DNA of 64,000 nt from Xestospongia bergquistia (GCA_963965975.1 OZ014424.1:3844001-3908000), one strand, 5' to 3'; shown: positions 22,506 to 34,584, counted from the stretch's first letter. Program-made: numbers and translations. The notes: generated from the letters alone by a model not told the origin.

Positions 22506-23009
22506 CATCATTTGTGAAGTCACCTTTCTTGTTAATTCAAGCTGATTGACATAATGTTGAATATATTACCATCTTAAATATATTATATATGATTTGTATT
22601 TAAAGAAGGAGGCCATTCTTTAGTTCTGTCTTGTATGTTTGTTTTATATTAGATGAAGAGTTTATACAATAGTAGTGACATAATGAACTGACTATTTATT
22701 TCTTGTAAACAGGTTCATGGAGAAGTTATTCCTAAGTCAAACAGATAGCATCTGTTCGCATACTATCAATATACTATTACCATTTTTCTTTTTATCAAAA
22801 TAAAGTATTCATTACTAGTTCAAAGGTGTGTTTGATACAATTACTTGAAACAATTTAATAATAATAATACTCCAATTGTAATAATACTTTAATAGGCAGG
22901 TCCATGAGAGTCACTACAATAGAAAAAGTTGGATAATGTAACAAAGCTATATGAACAAATTAACCTATTACCTTAACTAAACATAGTTCATATATACACT
23001 ACATATCTA
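22506..23009. other. Spacer, nothing recognised
   Basis: AT-rich without ORF or clear repeat. Confidence 0.5.
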
Positions 23010-23355
23010 CCACCAGAGTAACCTGTATTACATGGAAAGCTATCAGCATCTAATAATTTTTCTGTTTGTCCAGCAGCATATGTCCAAATGTGTGTACAAG
23101 GATTTGTCAATAAATAATAGAAATACCATTAACATAATAAGTGTTACTGTAATCTACAAGGCATCAGGATCCTTATATTGATATCCTCTGATTTGTCTGC
23201 ACACTTGCAGTAATTGAGTCCAGGAGTGGACAACCAGTTGAAGAGGAAGAAGTAAATCGACCAGACAGTCTATGATTAATGTTGTTATATTGTTGTAGTG
23301 AGAGTCCAGGAGGACAGATAGCACCAGACTGAGTCATATTAAGATAAGTCACTCC
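23010..23355 (-). pseudogene. Older degenerate fragment of the secreted Cys-rich gene
   Basis: The minus strand matches exon 3 of the 21009-22027 gene in order (TYLNMTQSGA, PPGLSLQQYNNI, ICRQIRGYQY, HIWTYAAG, CNTGYSGG) with many indels. It lies directly upstream of that gene in the same orientation, so the pair arose by tandem duplication. Confidence 0.6.
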
Positions 23356-23399
23356 ACTTTCCTATCACAAGTGTTCATCAAAAGTAGTTCGCACATTTC

Positions 23400-23794
23400 T
23401 TGGAATTTGTTTTGTTCTAAACTTATAGTCATAACAATACAAATCTCAAAACCATTAGAACATCATATCATTATACTAGAGAACAATAAGTAGTTAGTAA
23501 ATTAATATTAATAATAGATTTGACTTACATATAATTATATCATAGAACCACGCAAGATCTAGATCATCTCAGGTTGGTGTAGAATAAGTTACTATAATGT
23601 TAATAGATAATAACTGGGCAATATTGTCCTGACAATCAATTTAAATGTATTAAAAGTAGAGAGTGCTACAAGTGTCTTCAGTATAGAAATCCAGTTAGAC
23701 AGTCCAAGATCAGCATATTTATTACTGATCCCTACTCTCTAAACCCTAATCACGAAATGTTAAAGTATGTGGCCCAAGGTTTGAAATGTCCCAC
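23400..23794. other. Spacer, nothing recognised
   Basis: No coding signal or strong repeat. Confidence 0.5.
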
Positions 23795-24100
23795 AGCTAT
23801 TACAGCTATACAAGTGAGCAGTAAGACCACATGTATACCTTTCACCTTGGGTGTATAATAGGGTAGAAGAGGAAGATAATAATGACAGTGCTATTACTGC
23901 TATACAAGTGAGCAGTAAGACCACGCGTACACGTTTCACCTTGGGTGTATAGTAGAGTAGAAGAGGAAGACATTACAGCTGATAATGATAGTGCTATTAC
24001 TGCTATACAATTAAGTGAGCAGTAAGACCACATGTATGCCTTTCAGCTTGGGGGTATAATAGGGTAGAAAAGAAAGATAATAATGACAGTGTTATTACTG
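23795..24100 (+). repeat. Triplicated segment of a hAT transposase relic
   Basis: About three units of 95-110 bp (CTATACAAGTGAGCAGTAAG, TTTCACCTTGGGTGTATA, GTAGAAGAGGAAGA, AATGACAGTGCTATTACTGC). In frame they read as an acidic ED/D-S-A-I-T-A-I linker like the one before the hAT C-terminus, which follows at once. Confidence 0.65.
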
Positions 24101-24440
24101 CTTTACAAGAGTATTTTTACACTAGATGACAACTACCCAATTAGATTTTTGGGTAGAAAATGAAAAGTTATATGCAACTTTAGCACATATGGCTCAGGAT
24201 ATTCTCATTATACCTGTCTCATAAACACCAGTTGAAAGATTTTTTTTCAAAGTTGAGTATGCATCAAGTGGTAGAAGAACCAATTGGTCGGTACAAACTT
24301 AGAGAAAGAAATACTTCTTAAGACAAACAAACAATACTTTTAGTTTAATACTACATGTAACTAAAATTATTCTTAAAGCAGAGAAACAAACTAAAATTAA
24401 TGCTCTTACAGAAAAACTAACTATAACTAACTAAAAGCTA
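24101..24440 (+). mobile_element. hAT transposase C-terminal relic
   Basis: Pieces read WVENEKLYATLAHMAQDILI, TPVERFFFKVEYASSGRR and LKTNKQY, the dimerisation end of hAT transposases, with an in-frame stop. The right flank has AACTAACTATAACTAACTAA as in the 7060-7870 element. It ends about 78 bp before the start codon of the Death/ankyrin gene. Confidence 0.7.
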
Positions 24441-24517
24441 GCATTGGGTTATGGTATTGTCATCAGATACCATATACCACTAAAAAGACCCCTTGTATCA
24501 CTGAAACCCCTGGATGG

Positions 24518-27500
24518 ATGAAGTCACAATTGACATTAGGAGATGAGGGTGGTGGTATTTTGATATTTTCTCTAGTTTTGTTTTTCTTACTTCTCCTCAT
24601 TTTATCAGGAGATATTGAACTTAACCCTGGACCTCAAACAGGTCAGTAAACATTAACACACAACTGATGTCTCATTTATTTCAATAGAATTGACATCAAA
24701 TAATGCTCTACAGCTTCTTGTTAAGAGTGGTTTTGTTGTTAAAGATAAATGGACTGAACTCACTAGTCTTCTAGGTGTATCATTGCAGGAGAGGAGAAGA
24801 CTCAACAAAATGGCCAGCAGTGATCAAGACTTTCACTCTGCTCTAGAGGAAGGTTTATAATGGTGGATTACAAACAGTACTGCTCCCTCTTGGGAAGAAC
24901 TTATCTCAGCAGTTGAAAGTTGTGGTAATGTGGATGTTGCTATTACACTAAGAATACAACTAGATATTAAAGATGAAGGTATCTACAATGTATAGTTCAT
25001 TATAATAATAATCAATGTAGTGTAATATATTTGTAAAGTATATAATAGACATTGAAGCTTTACTCTCAGAAAGTGATGGAAATGGCTTGACAGTTCCTTC
25101 CTTTCTTTAACAAGGGCAAATAAAAAGACAGACAGAAGGAACAAGTGATCAAGCTAGAAGGCCTTCATGTGGTAACTCTGTAGATCTTTCTAGTACCATA
25201 GCAAATGCCAGTGCTACAGAAAATGATGAAGTTCAAAAAATATTGAAGAGTATATTGACAAGTCATTTTGCTGACTTAAGTAACCAGTTAAGTAGATGTT
25301 TATCACGAGTTTCTGCAGCAATGTATTCTAAAAGACTGATAAGCGAATCAGTTAGAGATTCTCCAACTGTTTATAGTGTAATTGGTGAATTTGAAAGTGG
25401 AATGAATTTAGTGAACAATATTTCAAAGTTACAGAAACATTGTCAACTTTTCTTACAATGTCTATCCAGTGAAGGTGGTCCTACTAAATTAGCTGCTCAA
25501 AAGTTATGTCAAGAATGGGTTGATGAAGTCAAAAGGAAATGTGATATCTCACTAGATCTTACATGTGATGATCTTATACAACAGGATATAAAACAACAAG
25601 GTCAGTATTATAAAATGATCAGGCACTTGCATTTTTGAATGAAGCACAAAATATGTGTTGTTCTTTCTTTATGTTATTATAATAAAATTATGTTAGACAT
25701 GTTACAACGAATCCTCATATATCTGGACTTCTTTAATCTGAACTTTTAGATTATCTGAACAAGCTCATGATATTATTTATTCATGAATACATAATAATTA
25801 ATGGATTAATAAAGTCCACATGTTCCAGAACAATGGTTGAAGCTGATCCATACTAGCCAAATTTATTAGTATATCATGATATTGTTTTGATTACTAATAC
25901 ATGATGGAATTAACTGTTCGTGTAGCTAATTGTTAAAACTATGATGATTTTATAAATAGCTAGATCAGATGATGTTTATCTAACTACACAAACTGTCAAT
26001 TCCATAGTATCAGTAATCAAAACAGCATATGTTGTTAATACTTCATTGTATTTGTAGGAATGCATGAAACCTAAGTGACTGTATCAGTTAAAACAACTAT
26101 TTAATAGTGAATATAAAACCATTGGTATGTGTATATATGTATATATATACATACATATACACTGTATTTCCTTCATTAAATGCCTATATACTTCAAATAA
26201 ATGCCAGCCTTGAATAAACACCTGGAGCAAACACAAGTATTGTGCAAATAAACCCTACCCTGAATAAATGCCAGGTCTAGATTCAAATTACCCTGCTTTT
26301 TGTAAGTAGTGTAACCTTGACTAGTCATTTTACAAAGTGGGCGGGGTAGTAAACCATGTGCAAATCTTCTGAAAGAAATGAACACCTGCCATATTTAATG
26401 TCAGGTGGAAAATGGTTTGTTTTGATGCTTTTGGTATCCTTTATAAGTTGTTAATTTAGGCTAAACAAGGACTCTGTTTCATTAGTGCTTTCCATTTATG
26501 TAGGGATTAATTATCAAGAAATAACAGTTACTCCGGACTATCCTGTAGCTGAAAAATTGAAGAGTCTTCACAAAGAATATAATGATTTAGTTAAAAATAT
26601 TAAAAATGCCCTACGTAAACTAATTGATAATGGAAGACTTGAACTTATTGATATTTCTGATTATCTTGGAGAATATTTTAGAATAGAAGGATTAACAGAT
26701 TCTACAGATATTCCAAATCTATTTCAGCGACTTTGGCCATATTACAGCTACCTTGATGTTGAGGTATTAGAAGTTATCATTGACAATGATGACTTCCTAA
26801 TTGATGAGAGGATACAGAATGACATTTGTACTTATAAACAGCATCTTGAAGAATTTAAGCAATCAACAACACTTGAAAAATTCAAGAACGCAGTTGAAGA
26901 AGCATTGATACCAAATCCAGAAGTCACATTAATTACTTGTGAAGTGGTTATCAAACTTAATCGTGAATGGGGAAAAAAAACGTTGGAGAATTTCAAAACA
27001 CTAATTAACTACATGTTTCATCAAAGAATGACTCATATACGAGTGGAGGAAGGGTCATTATGTGTAACTCTACTTGTACTTCGATCGAGATTAGACTACA
27101 TCTTAGAAATTGCCACTCTAAAAAAATTAATGATTTTGCATTACTTTTTGGTATCTTTGAACTGACTATTGATGATCGACCTATCTTGAAAGAGAAAGAA
27201 GAAACTCATTTTTCTTTTGACCAAGCATTTCAAGAGGCTTCAAGACTTGGCAATAATGAAGCTGTTCAGTTCTTACTTAACTTATTTGATAGTATTAATT
27301 TTCAAAGCAAAGAGAGCAGTACAGCACTTATGCTAGCTAGTAAAGGTGGACATGAACAAGTTGTACAAACACTAATATCAGCTGGAGCTAATCCTAACAT
27401 TCAAGATAACACTGGCTATACTGCATTGATGCTAGCATGTGATACAAACTCCTACACTATAGTCAACTGCCTACTCCAGACTGGAGCTAATCCTGATATA

Positions 27501-30500
27501 CAAAGAAATGATGGAGATACAGCTATCATAATAGCATGTCGAAATAATCACTCTGATATTGTGAAGTTATTACTTCAATTTAATGCTGATCCACTTATTA
27601 CTACAAGAAATGATGATACAGCTCTCACTGTATCTGTACATGTAAACTCCATCGAGATAGTGGAAATGTTACTTGATAAACTGCTAGAGAGCCAGAAATC
27701 AAGTTTAGTGGTAACAGCTCTCACTACAGCATGTCAATATGGACACTCTCAACTTATTATCAGTTTATTAGTCCACTTACTAGACTATTTTACACAAGAG
27801 GAATTCCAACTTTTCATATTGTGTGCTGAAGGAGATTACATTTCTACAGCAACTCATATTTTTGACTCTACTGTTGATGTCAACTGTACACTAGTCAATG
27901 ATATCACTCCTCTTATGATAGCCTCATCTTGTGGACATATAGAGACAGCAGAAGTCCTCTTACAAGGTGGAGCTAATGTCAACAGTACAGACAGTGATGG
28001 GTACAGTCCACTAGTATATGCTATAACAGGACACAAGTCACTTCAAGTTATAGAACAACTACTTAAAGCTGGTGCTCAGTCTAATGTCTTCATTAATGAC
28101 CAGAGTATTGTTGATGAAGTAAGAAAAGAAGGAAGAGAACATATCTCTAAATTGTTACAACAGTTTAATGTTTTCAATATAACAGAAAAAGAAAAGGGGG
28201 AGGAACAACAGTTACAGATCTCTAGTGAATGTTTGATCATCTCTATTATTGAGGCTGCAAAAATAGGCAATACTGAGATGGTTAAATCACTACTCAAAAA
28301 GAATGCAGATGTTAATATTCAGTCTACAATTGGTGAAACTGCCTTAATGCTAGCTAGTCAATATGGTCATGCCCAGGTTGTCGAACTACTACTCAAAGAG
28401 AAAGCAGATGTTAATATTCAAAAAGAAGATCAATGGACTGCACTAATGCTAGCTAGTCGAAATGGTTGTACCCAGGTTGTTGAGCTGTTACTCAAAGAAA
28501 ATGCAGATGTTAATATTCAGTCTACAATTGGTGAAACTGCCTTAATGGTAGCTAGTCAATATGGTCATACCCAGGTTGTTAAACTACTACTCAAAGAGAA
28601 TGCAGATGTCAATATTCAAAAAGAAGACCAATGGACTGCATTAATGCTAGCTAGCCGAAATGGTCAAACCAAGGTTGTTGAGCTGTTACTCAAAGAGAAT
28701 ACAGATGTTAACATTCAGTCTACAATTGGTGAAACTGCCTTAATGCTAGCTAGTCAATATGGTCGTACCCCAGTTGTTGAACTACTACTCAAAGAGAATG
28801 CAGATGTTAATATTCAAAAAGAAGATCAATGGACTGCACTAATGCTAGCTAGTCGAAATGATCGTAACAAGGTTGTTGAGCTGTTACTCAAAGAGAATGC
28901 AGATGTTAATATTCAGTCTACAATTGGTGAAACTGCCTTAATGCTAGCTAGTCAATATGGTCGTATCCAGGTTGTTGAACTACTACTCAAAGGGAATGCA
29001 GATGTTAATATTCAAAAAGAAGATCAATGGACTGCCTTAATGCTGGTTAGTCGAATTGGTCATACCAATGTTGTTGAACTACTACTCAAAGCGAATGCAG
29101 ATGTTAATATTCAGTCTACGATTGGTGAAACCGCCTTAATGCTAGCTAGTCAATATGGTCATACTCAGGTTGTTGAACTACTACTCAAAGAGAATGCAGA
29201 TGTTAATATTCAAAAAGAAGATCAATGGACTGCACTAATGTTGGCTAGTCGAAATGATCGTATCAAGGCTGTTGAGCTGTTACTCAAAGAGAATGCAGAT
29301 GTTAGTATTCAGTCTACAAATGGTGAAACTGCCTTAATGCTTGCTAGTCAATATGGTCATATCCAGGTTGCTGAACTATTACTTAAAGAGAATGCAGATG
29401 TTAATATTCAAAAAGAAGATCAATGGACTGCACTAATGCTAGCTAGTCAAAACGGTCATACCCAGGTTGTTGAACTACTACTCAAAGAGAATGCAGATGT
29501 TAATATTCAAAAAGAAGATCGATGGACTGCCTTAATGCTAGTTAGTAGAAATGGTCATACCAAGGTTGTTGAACTACTACTCAAAGAGAATGCAGATGTT
29601 AATATTCAGTCTACAATTGGTGAAACTGCCTTAATGCTAGCTAGTCAATATGGTCATACCCAGGTTGTTGAACTACTGCTCAAAGAGAATGCAGATGTTA
29701 ATATTCGGTCTACGATTGGTGAAACTGCCTTAATGGTAGCTAGTCAATATGGTCATACCCAGGTTGTTGAACTACTACTCAAAGAGAATGCAGATGTTAA
29801 TCTTCAAAAAGAAGATGGATGGACTGCCTTAATGCTAGTTAGTCGAAATGGCCATTCCAAGGTTGTTGAACTACTACTCAAAGAGAATGCAGATGTTAAT
29901 ATTCAGTCTACAATTGGTGAAACTGCCTTAATGCTAGCTAGTCAATATGGTCATACCCAGGTTGTTGAACTACTACTCAAAGAGAATGCAGATGTTAATA
30001 TTCGGTCTACAATTGGTGAAACTGCCTTAATACTTGCTAGTCAATATGGTCATACCCAGGTTGTTGAATCAATACTCAAAGAAAATGCAGATGTTAATAT
30101 TCAGGATGAATATGGATGGACTGCCCTAATGCTAGCTAGCCAAAATGGTCATACTGGTGTTGTTGGACAACTACTCAAAGAGAATGCAAATGTTGATATT
30201 CAGTCTACAATTGGTGGAACTGCATTAATGCTAGCTAGTCAATATGGTCATACCCAGGTTGTTGAACTACTACTCAAAGAAAATGCAAATGTTAATATTC
30301 AGAATGAATATGGGTGGACTGCCCTAATAATGGCTAGTCTAGGTGATCATACAGAAGTTGCTGAACTATTACTCAAAAAGAATGCAGATGTTAATATTCA
30401 GAGCACAAATGGAGTGACTGCCTTAATGGTAGCTATTTTGAATGCAAATCTTGAATTAGTTGAATACTTACTACAATCAAAAGCAGATCCTCATATAGTA

Positions 30501-31322
30501 GTATATTTTGAAGGGTTTGAAATAACAGCATTGTCATTAGCAATTGTTTCTGGTAAAAGAGATATCGCTAAGATGCTCATTGACAAAATTGAACCCACTA
30601 CTAATGAGTTTGAAAAAAATGTAGTAACATCATGTTATTTTGGTGACCTTACTCTAATTACCTTCCTCTCAAACAAACTTCCACACTTCACTAATTATCA
30701 GAGAGAACTACTAGACTCATGTATTAATGGAGTTTTACATACAGTTGCATGGAAGGCATTAGATAGTCCAGATACTCCACTGGTATGTGATGTCACTCCA
30801 CTCATGGTAGCTTCATCATGTGGACATGTTGATATAGTGGATGCTCTCATACAAGCTGGAGCTGATGTTAATAAAGAAGAAAGTTATTGGGGGTTAACTC
30901 CTTTATACTTTGCAATATCTGGTGGACAATCCACTTCGATAGTAGAGATGCTCTTAAAGAATGATGCTAATCCTAATGTTATTGTTAACAATGAAACTCC
31001 GTTAGATGTAGCTAATAAGACTGAGCAGGAAACAATCATTGAGCTATTAATTAAATATGGAGGTAAAACAGCATCACAAGCATCTAATGAAACAATGAAC
31101 ATACCTACGTCTTCACTAACAACCAGTGAATTGACAAATGAAGTTAACAAGAAACAGACAAACAGAAATAGATTGCCAAATTTGGAGTCCATTAATTTAT
31201 TCACTTCACACATCTTAAATCGTACTCATACATTTAGAGATACCAGTGCAAAACAAGAAAAAATAAAACAAGACAACAAGGAAAAAGGTCAAGAAGATTA
31301 TCTTATTCCAATTACATCCTAA
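24518..31322 (+). CDS. 2A-leader, Death domain, ankyrin-repeat protein (two lesions)
   Basis: Exon 1 (24518-24641) encodes a 41-residue leader: hydrophobic GILIFSLVLFFLLLLILS, then GDIELNPGP. A 46-nt intron leads to exon 2 (24688-24978), a Death domain (DKWTELTSLLGVSLQERRRL ... SWEELISAVESCGNVDVAI) with an in-frame TAA at 24858. Intron 2 is 24979-25114; the pyrimidine-rich acceptor at 25114 keeps phase and skips a TAA at 25108, while an acceptor at 25048 would include it. Exon 3 (25115-25600) and, after a 903-nt intron, exon 4 (26504-31322) encode helical linkers I cannot name, then more than 30 ankyrin repeats and a polar tail. A shift in the T run near 27145 breaks the frame; a 44-nt intron at 27151-27194 is a weaker explanation. 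All introns are phase 1. A cytosolic adaptor or innate sensor is inferred. Damaged gene, allele error or recent pseudogene. Confidence 0.7.
24608..24634 (+). other. 2A-type ribosome-skipping motif
   Basis: Residues 31-39 of the leader read GDIELNPGP, an exact fit to the D-x-E-x-N-P-G-P 2A consensus, directly after a Leu-rich hydrophobic helix. In known 2A peptides the ribosome skips the Gly-Pro bond, releasing the upstream part and restarting with Pro. Here skipping would separate the leader (38 residues) from the Death/ankyrin body. Confidence 0.85.
25880..26029. mobile_element. MITE in intron 3 of the Death/ankyrin gene
   Basis: ATTGTTTTGATTACTAATAC...GTAG and CTAC...GTAATCAAAACAGCAT form imperfect inverted termini of about 45 bp around a 50-bp core. 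Confidence 0.75.
26128..26330. repeat. TA-rich tract and AATAAATGCC-type repeat
   Basis: TATATGTATATATATACATA at 26128-26160 is followed by three or four diverged TGAATAAAYGCCNGG words. Intronic. Confidence 0.5.
28323..30401 (+). repeat. Array of 21 near-identical 99-bp ankyrin units
   Basis: Exactly 21 units of 33 codons. Two types alternate: A (STIGETALMLASQYGH...) and B (KEDQWTALMLASRNG...), each ending VVELLLKENADVNIQ. Order ABABABABABABBAABAABAB: a 198-bp dimer for the first twelve units, then breaks. Near-identity at the DNA level contrasts with diverged ankyrin repeats on both sides. Consensus ankyrin positions (TALM, A, G, LL, GA/NADVN) are kept. Confidence 0.9.
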
Positions 31323-31475
31323 TATGGTGTGTATTTTTTTGTTTATATTTTTTATGCACTTTTTTCGTCCCTTTTAAATAGCCTTGTATTATCATTTAGA
31401 AATGATGTTATTACCATCTATTTTATTTGTATTTTTTTTTTCCGGTAAAGATAACTAAATATTACATTTAAATCT

Positions 31476-31481
31476 AATAAA
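31476..31481 (+). terminator. Candidate poly(A) signal of the Death/ankyrin gene
   Basis: AATAAA about 155 bp after the stop at 31322, in T-rich DNA. Consensus only. Confidence 0.45.
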
Positions 31482-31662
31482 ATTATTTACTTGTTTGCAA
31501 TATTTTCAAGTAGAAAAAGGACACCTGTCATAGCTCACAACAGAATATCATATAAATGTAACTATAACTAATGACTAATCCTATTGGTAATGTGTTATTT
31601 ACTAATACATTTTGATAGGTAATGCTACAGTGTTTGTCACATGTATATAATATTTCGCTTAC

Positions 31663-31815
31663 TTGATATAAATTCTGAAGCTCAGACACTTTTCTTGTCA
31701 AGGACTCAATCTGAGACTCCAATCTGCCTTGATCCTAAGCTAAACTAGCTCCTTGACTAGCTAGTTTTTGACACCAAAGTTTTCGTTCTTCATGAAGACC
31801 CTTAACAAGACACTG
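31663..31815 (-). pseudogene. Orphan coiled-coil exon
   Basis: The minus strand reads YQCLVKGLHEERKLWCQKLA, then a stop, then DQGRLESQIESLTRKVSELQ, ending TATCAA|GTAAGC at 31662, a good phase-0 donor. The heptad pattern and E/K/Q content indicate a coiled coil. The in-frame TAG and the position right at the truncation point of receptor fragment C suggest a fragment of an unrelated gene cut by the rearrangement. Parent gene not identified. Confidence 0.5.
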
Positions 31816-31829
31816 ATAACTTAGTGAAT

Positions 31830-32316
31830 AGACCATTTCTAGAGGCTTTTCAAGGTCCCTACAAACAAGGACAAGGTTACTGGTATGGAGTGAAGATGAT
31901 AACTGTTGTATATGTCTATTTGATGGGGGCAGTTTTTAGAGGATATAATTTTAACCTAATGTTGTTTTTGCAACTAACACCAGTTATTATATTGAGCATC
32001 ATTCAGGCATCTTTTAAACCATTTTGTAGTTTCTGGCTAAACCATGTTGATACATTTTGTCTGCTATTGTCCATATGTCAAATTCAGTCAGCTGTTGTGT
32101 TTGGTGGTAGGTATACTGGTTGTCTTTCGTGATGGCTTCATTTAACTACATAATTCTTATTTTATTAATGGACGTGATTGAATGTCAATGCTGGCAGAAA
32201 TTGCAATGCAAGTTGAGAAGAGAAAGAAGCCATGATCGTGGTCATGGTCATGTGATTATCCCATCACTGAAGAGGATGATGAGATAAGACAAGCTCTTTT
32301 ATTACTTACAGATTAA
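31830..32316 (+). pseudogene. Receptor copy C, 3' fragment
   Basis: Starts abruptly at CCATTTCTAGAGGC, equivalent to residue about 1088 of copy B, and covers the last membrane segments and tail. One base is missing near 32114 (GGTAGGTATACTGG) and another near 32269, so the tail is out of frame. Same strand and downstream block as the other units. The fragment has no start of its own. Confidence 0.8.
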
Positions 32317-34230
32317 GTTTAGTCATATCCTCAGTTATACGTATTAGAAAGTTTGTATGTAATTTTGTAGTTTAGATATAATAATGATTTGTTTGGAGTT
32401 TTGTAAAACAAATTCATGAGTGACCTAGTTCCTTATGCAGTTACACGATCCCTACAATTACAAGTTCAGTATGCAGACAAAGTCCTCTTTTGTGAAGCTG
32501 GTCCAGTTATTACTAAAGTTTACATTGAGGATATTTGACCAGATGCAATAAATCTGTATGTTTTTATACTGATGACTAGAAATGTCTTGATGTCTGTCTT
32601 ATGCATCTAAGGGTCTCCGTGTTGTTGCAATATTCTAAGGTCATCATGGAGTCTTTGTGACACCATCTCATTGAGCTATCAAAGCAGTCCTTAAATAAGG
32701 TGGCTATTTTGGCCTATTACATTCACAGAATCTAACAATCGTTATGCTTAGGATTAAAGCATACATTTTGTATGCTTTAAGAATGATACATCATTTCTAC
32801 AACTCTTGAAGCTATTGATCTATTCATAACCCACCATTTTGGTAATCAATATTCTACATGTAAAATGCTTATAAAAATGCTTCTATGTAGATTTTTTGAG
32901 TCATATACATGGCCAAGTCCTGCAGGCATTAGAATATTTACGTTCCTCCTAATGTTTTTATGAAACTCTTTACTTCTATCTCTTATAATTGGCATTAATT
33001 AATAAAGACGTTGATGCAAAGAATTGAATGCATTAAAGACAAACAATATATAAGTGGATATGTTTAATGAGAGATCAGTAAATTGACTCCCTTTATGACT
33101 ACACTGTTTCATGTATGTAGATAACCTTGATGGTATCAAGAAGATACACTAATTACTTCTTCAGTGATATGATACAACATTTGACTGAATCATAGTTACC
33201 ATGCCAAGCATCAAAAGATATCGCTGTTCATGTGGAGTGGAATCTATCCAACTAATGTAATGGGTATAACAAATCTTGTGAAGGGAAAGAAATTGCTATT
33301 AGTTGGCAAGGTTTTGATAAATAATATTTGCATCAAAAACTTTACCTTTGCAAACCAAAGTCTGAATCTGGTGTAACCCATCTAATGTGGAGCTTAAATA
33401 TATAAGTAAAGATAATGCTTTATGGTAATAGTGCTAAGACTGGAGAGATAATTCTTTAAAGCCATCTTCAGACAGTCTTATTGGTCAAAATATAGTTTAC
33501 ACATTTGTGTTAGACCAGGAGAAAGGCACATTTAATTCAAAGCCTTGTCCAGATCTTGAGCAATCTTGCAGTATCCGTGTCATCTGTTGTTACCTCTGAA
33601 AGTGGAAAGTCTACCAAAGGTTTTGAGTATAATGAAAATGGCATAGAAATGATGATACAGTCTGATATAGCAACAACACATTGACGATACCTTCTCAGGA
33701 TGACACCTTCATTGGATTAATGAAGCTTGTTATTCTTGTTGTGACTCAAAAAGGTGAAAGCAATAATGTTGATATTATAAGAAAGCTTAGATCTGGAGCA
33801 AGGAAATATGGTTCTTACTTTTGTTACTGTTTTCCTCAAAGAGAATCCAACTATGGAAAGTGAGGCTAAACTTAATCTACCAAAGAAAGATAAGATGTAG
33901 ATGACGCTTCAAAGAGACATGTACACGTTGAAGAGAATGTCAGCAACTTAAAATAAATATATAACTAAAGAAATGTTTCAATTGTATTTTGTCTACAAAT
34001 ATTTTTTGTAACTGTCTAAAACTTTACAGGTTGTTGAATTTTATTTGGCATATAAAGATAAGAGGAACAATACTTAGTTCAATAAGATTTCTTACTTAAA
34101 TTTGACAACTTCTCAACAGCCATTCCTGTAACTACTAACTTTGAGAGTACTCAGTTTATATATCATGTACCATAGTTGTTATAGACCAACCATACAGTGT
34201 TCTTAATGTAGTTACTGACTAACATCAATA
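32317..34230 (+). pseudogene. Methyltransferase relic block after copy C
   Basis: Remnants in order: DKVLFCEAGPVITKVYIEDI (32478), DDKKCLDVCL, then GVFVTPSH and AIKAVLK (32650-32690), PPFW (32830), ITFANQ (33340-33357), then a longer tail including 33690-33860 that I do not recognise. It ends near the TAACATCAATATGGC word at 34225. Stops and indels throughout. The best-preserved GVFVTPSH segment among the relics supports the tetrapyrrole-methylase reading. Confidence 0.6.
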
Positions 34231-34584
34231 TGGCAAGTAAGTACCATCTGTAAATGATGTACACATACATACTATATTAAGTTGAGACTACCCTGTTCCT
34301 ATTTTGCACCATGCAACAACTAAAATTCCATTAGCCAATCACAGTCTACAAAGAAGTGTATTTCAAATAATAGTGCATGCTAACAAAACACGAAAGTTAT
34401 TGATCATTAGTACACATATTGACATTTTGATTCATTACACATTATAATGTATAATTATACAACTAATACATTGCTATTATTGTAGTTTATTCTATTAGAA
34501 GTTAGGTAATTGCATTGATGATGTTATTTTGTGTTTCTAGTGGGATGTGTTACAATGACTACATTAATAAAAGAAGAACACACA
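34231..34584. other. Spacer, nothing recognised
   Basis: AT-rich, no coding signal. Confidence 0.5.

Noticed and set aside
25049-25114. Second nonsense codon (25108) as a true lesion
   Set aside because: A pyrimidine-rich acceptor at 25114 keeps the reading phase and removes it.
28323-30401. CRISPR-like regular repeats
   Set aside because: 99-bp units are in-frame ankyrin codons with no spacers.
30884-31213. Minus-strand 109-residue ORF over the ankyrin gene end
   Set aside because: Antisense shadow of a clear coding region.
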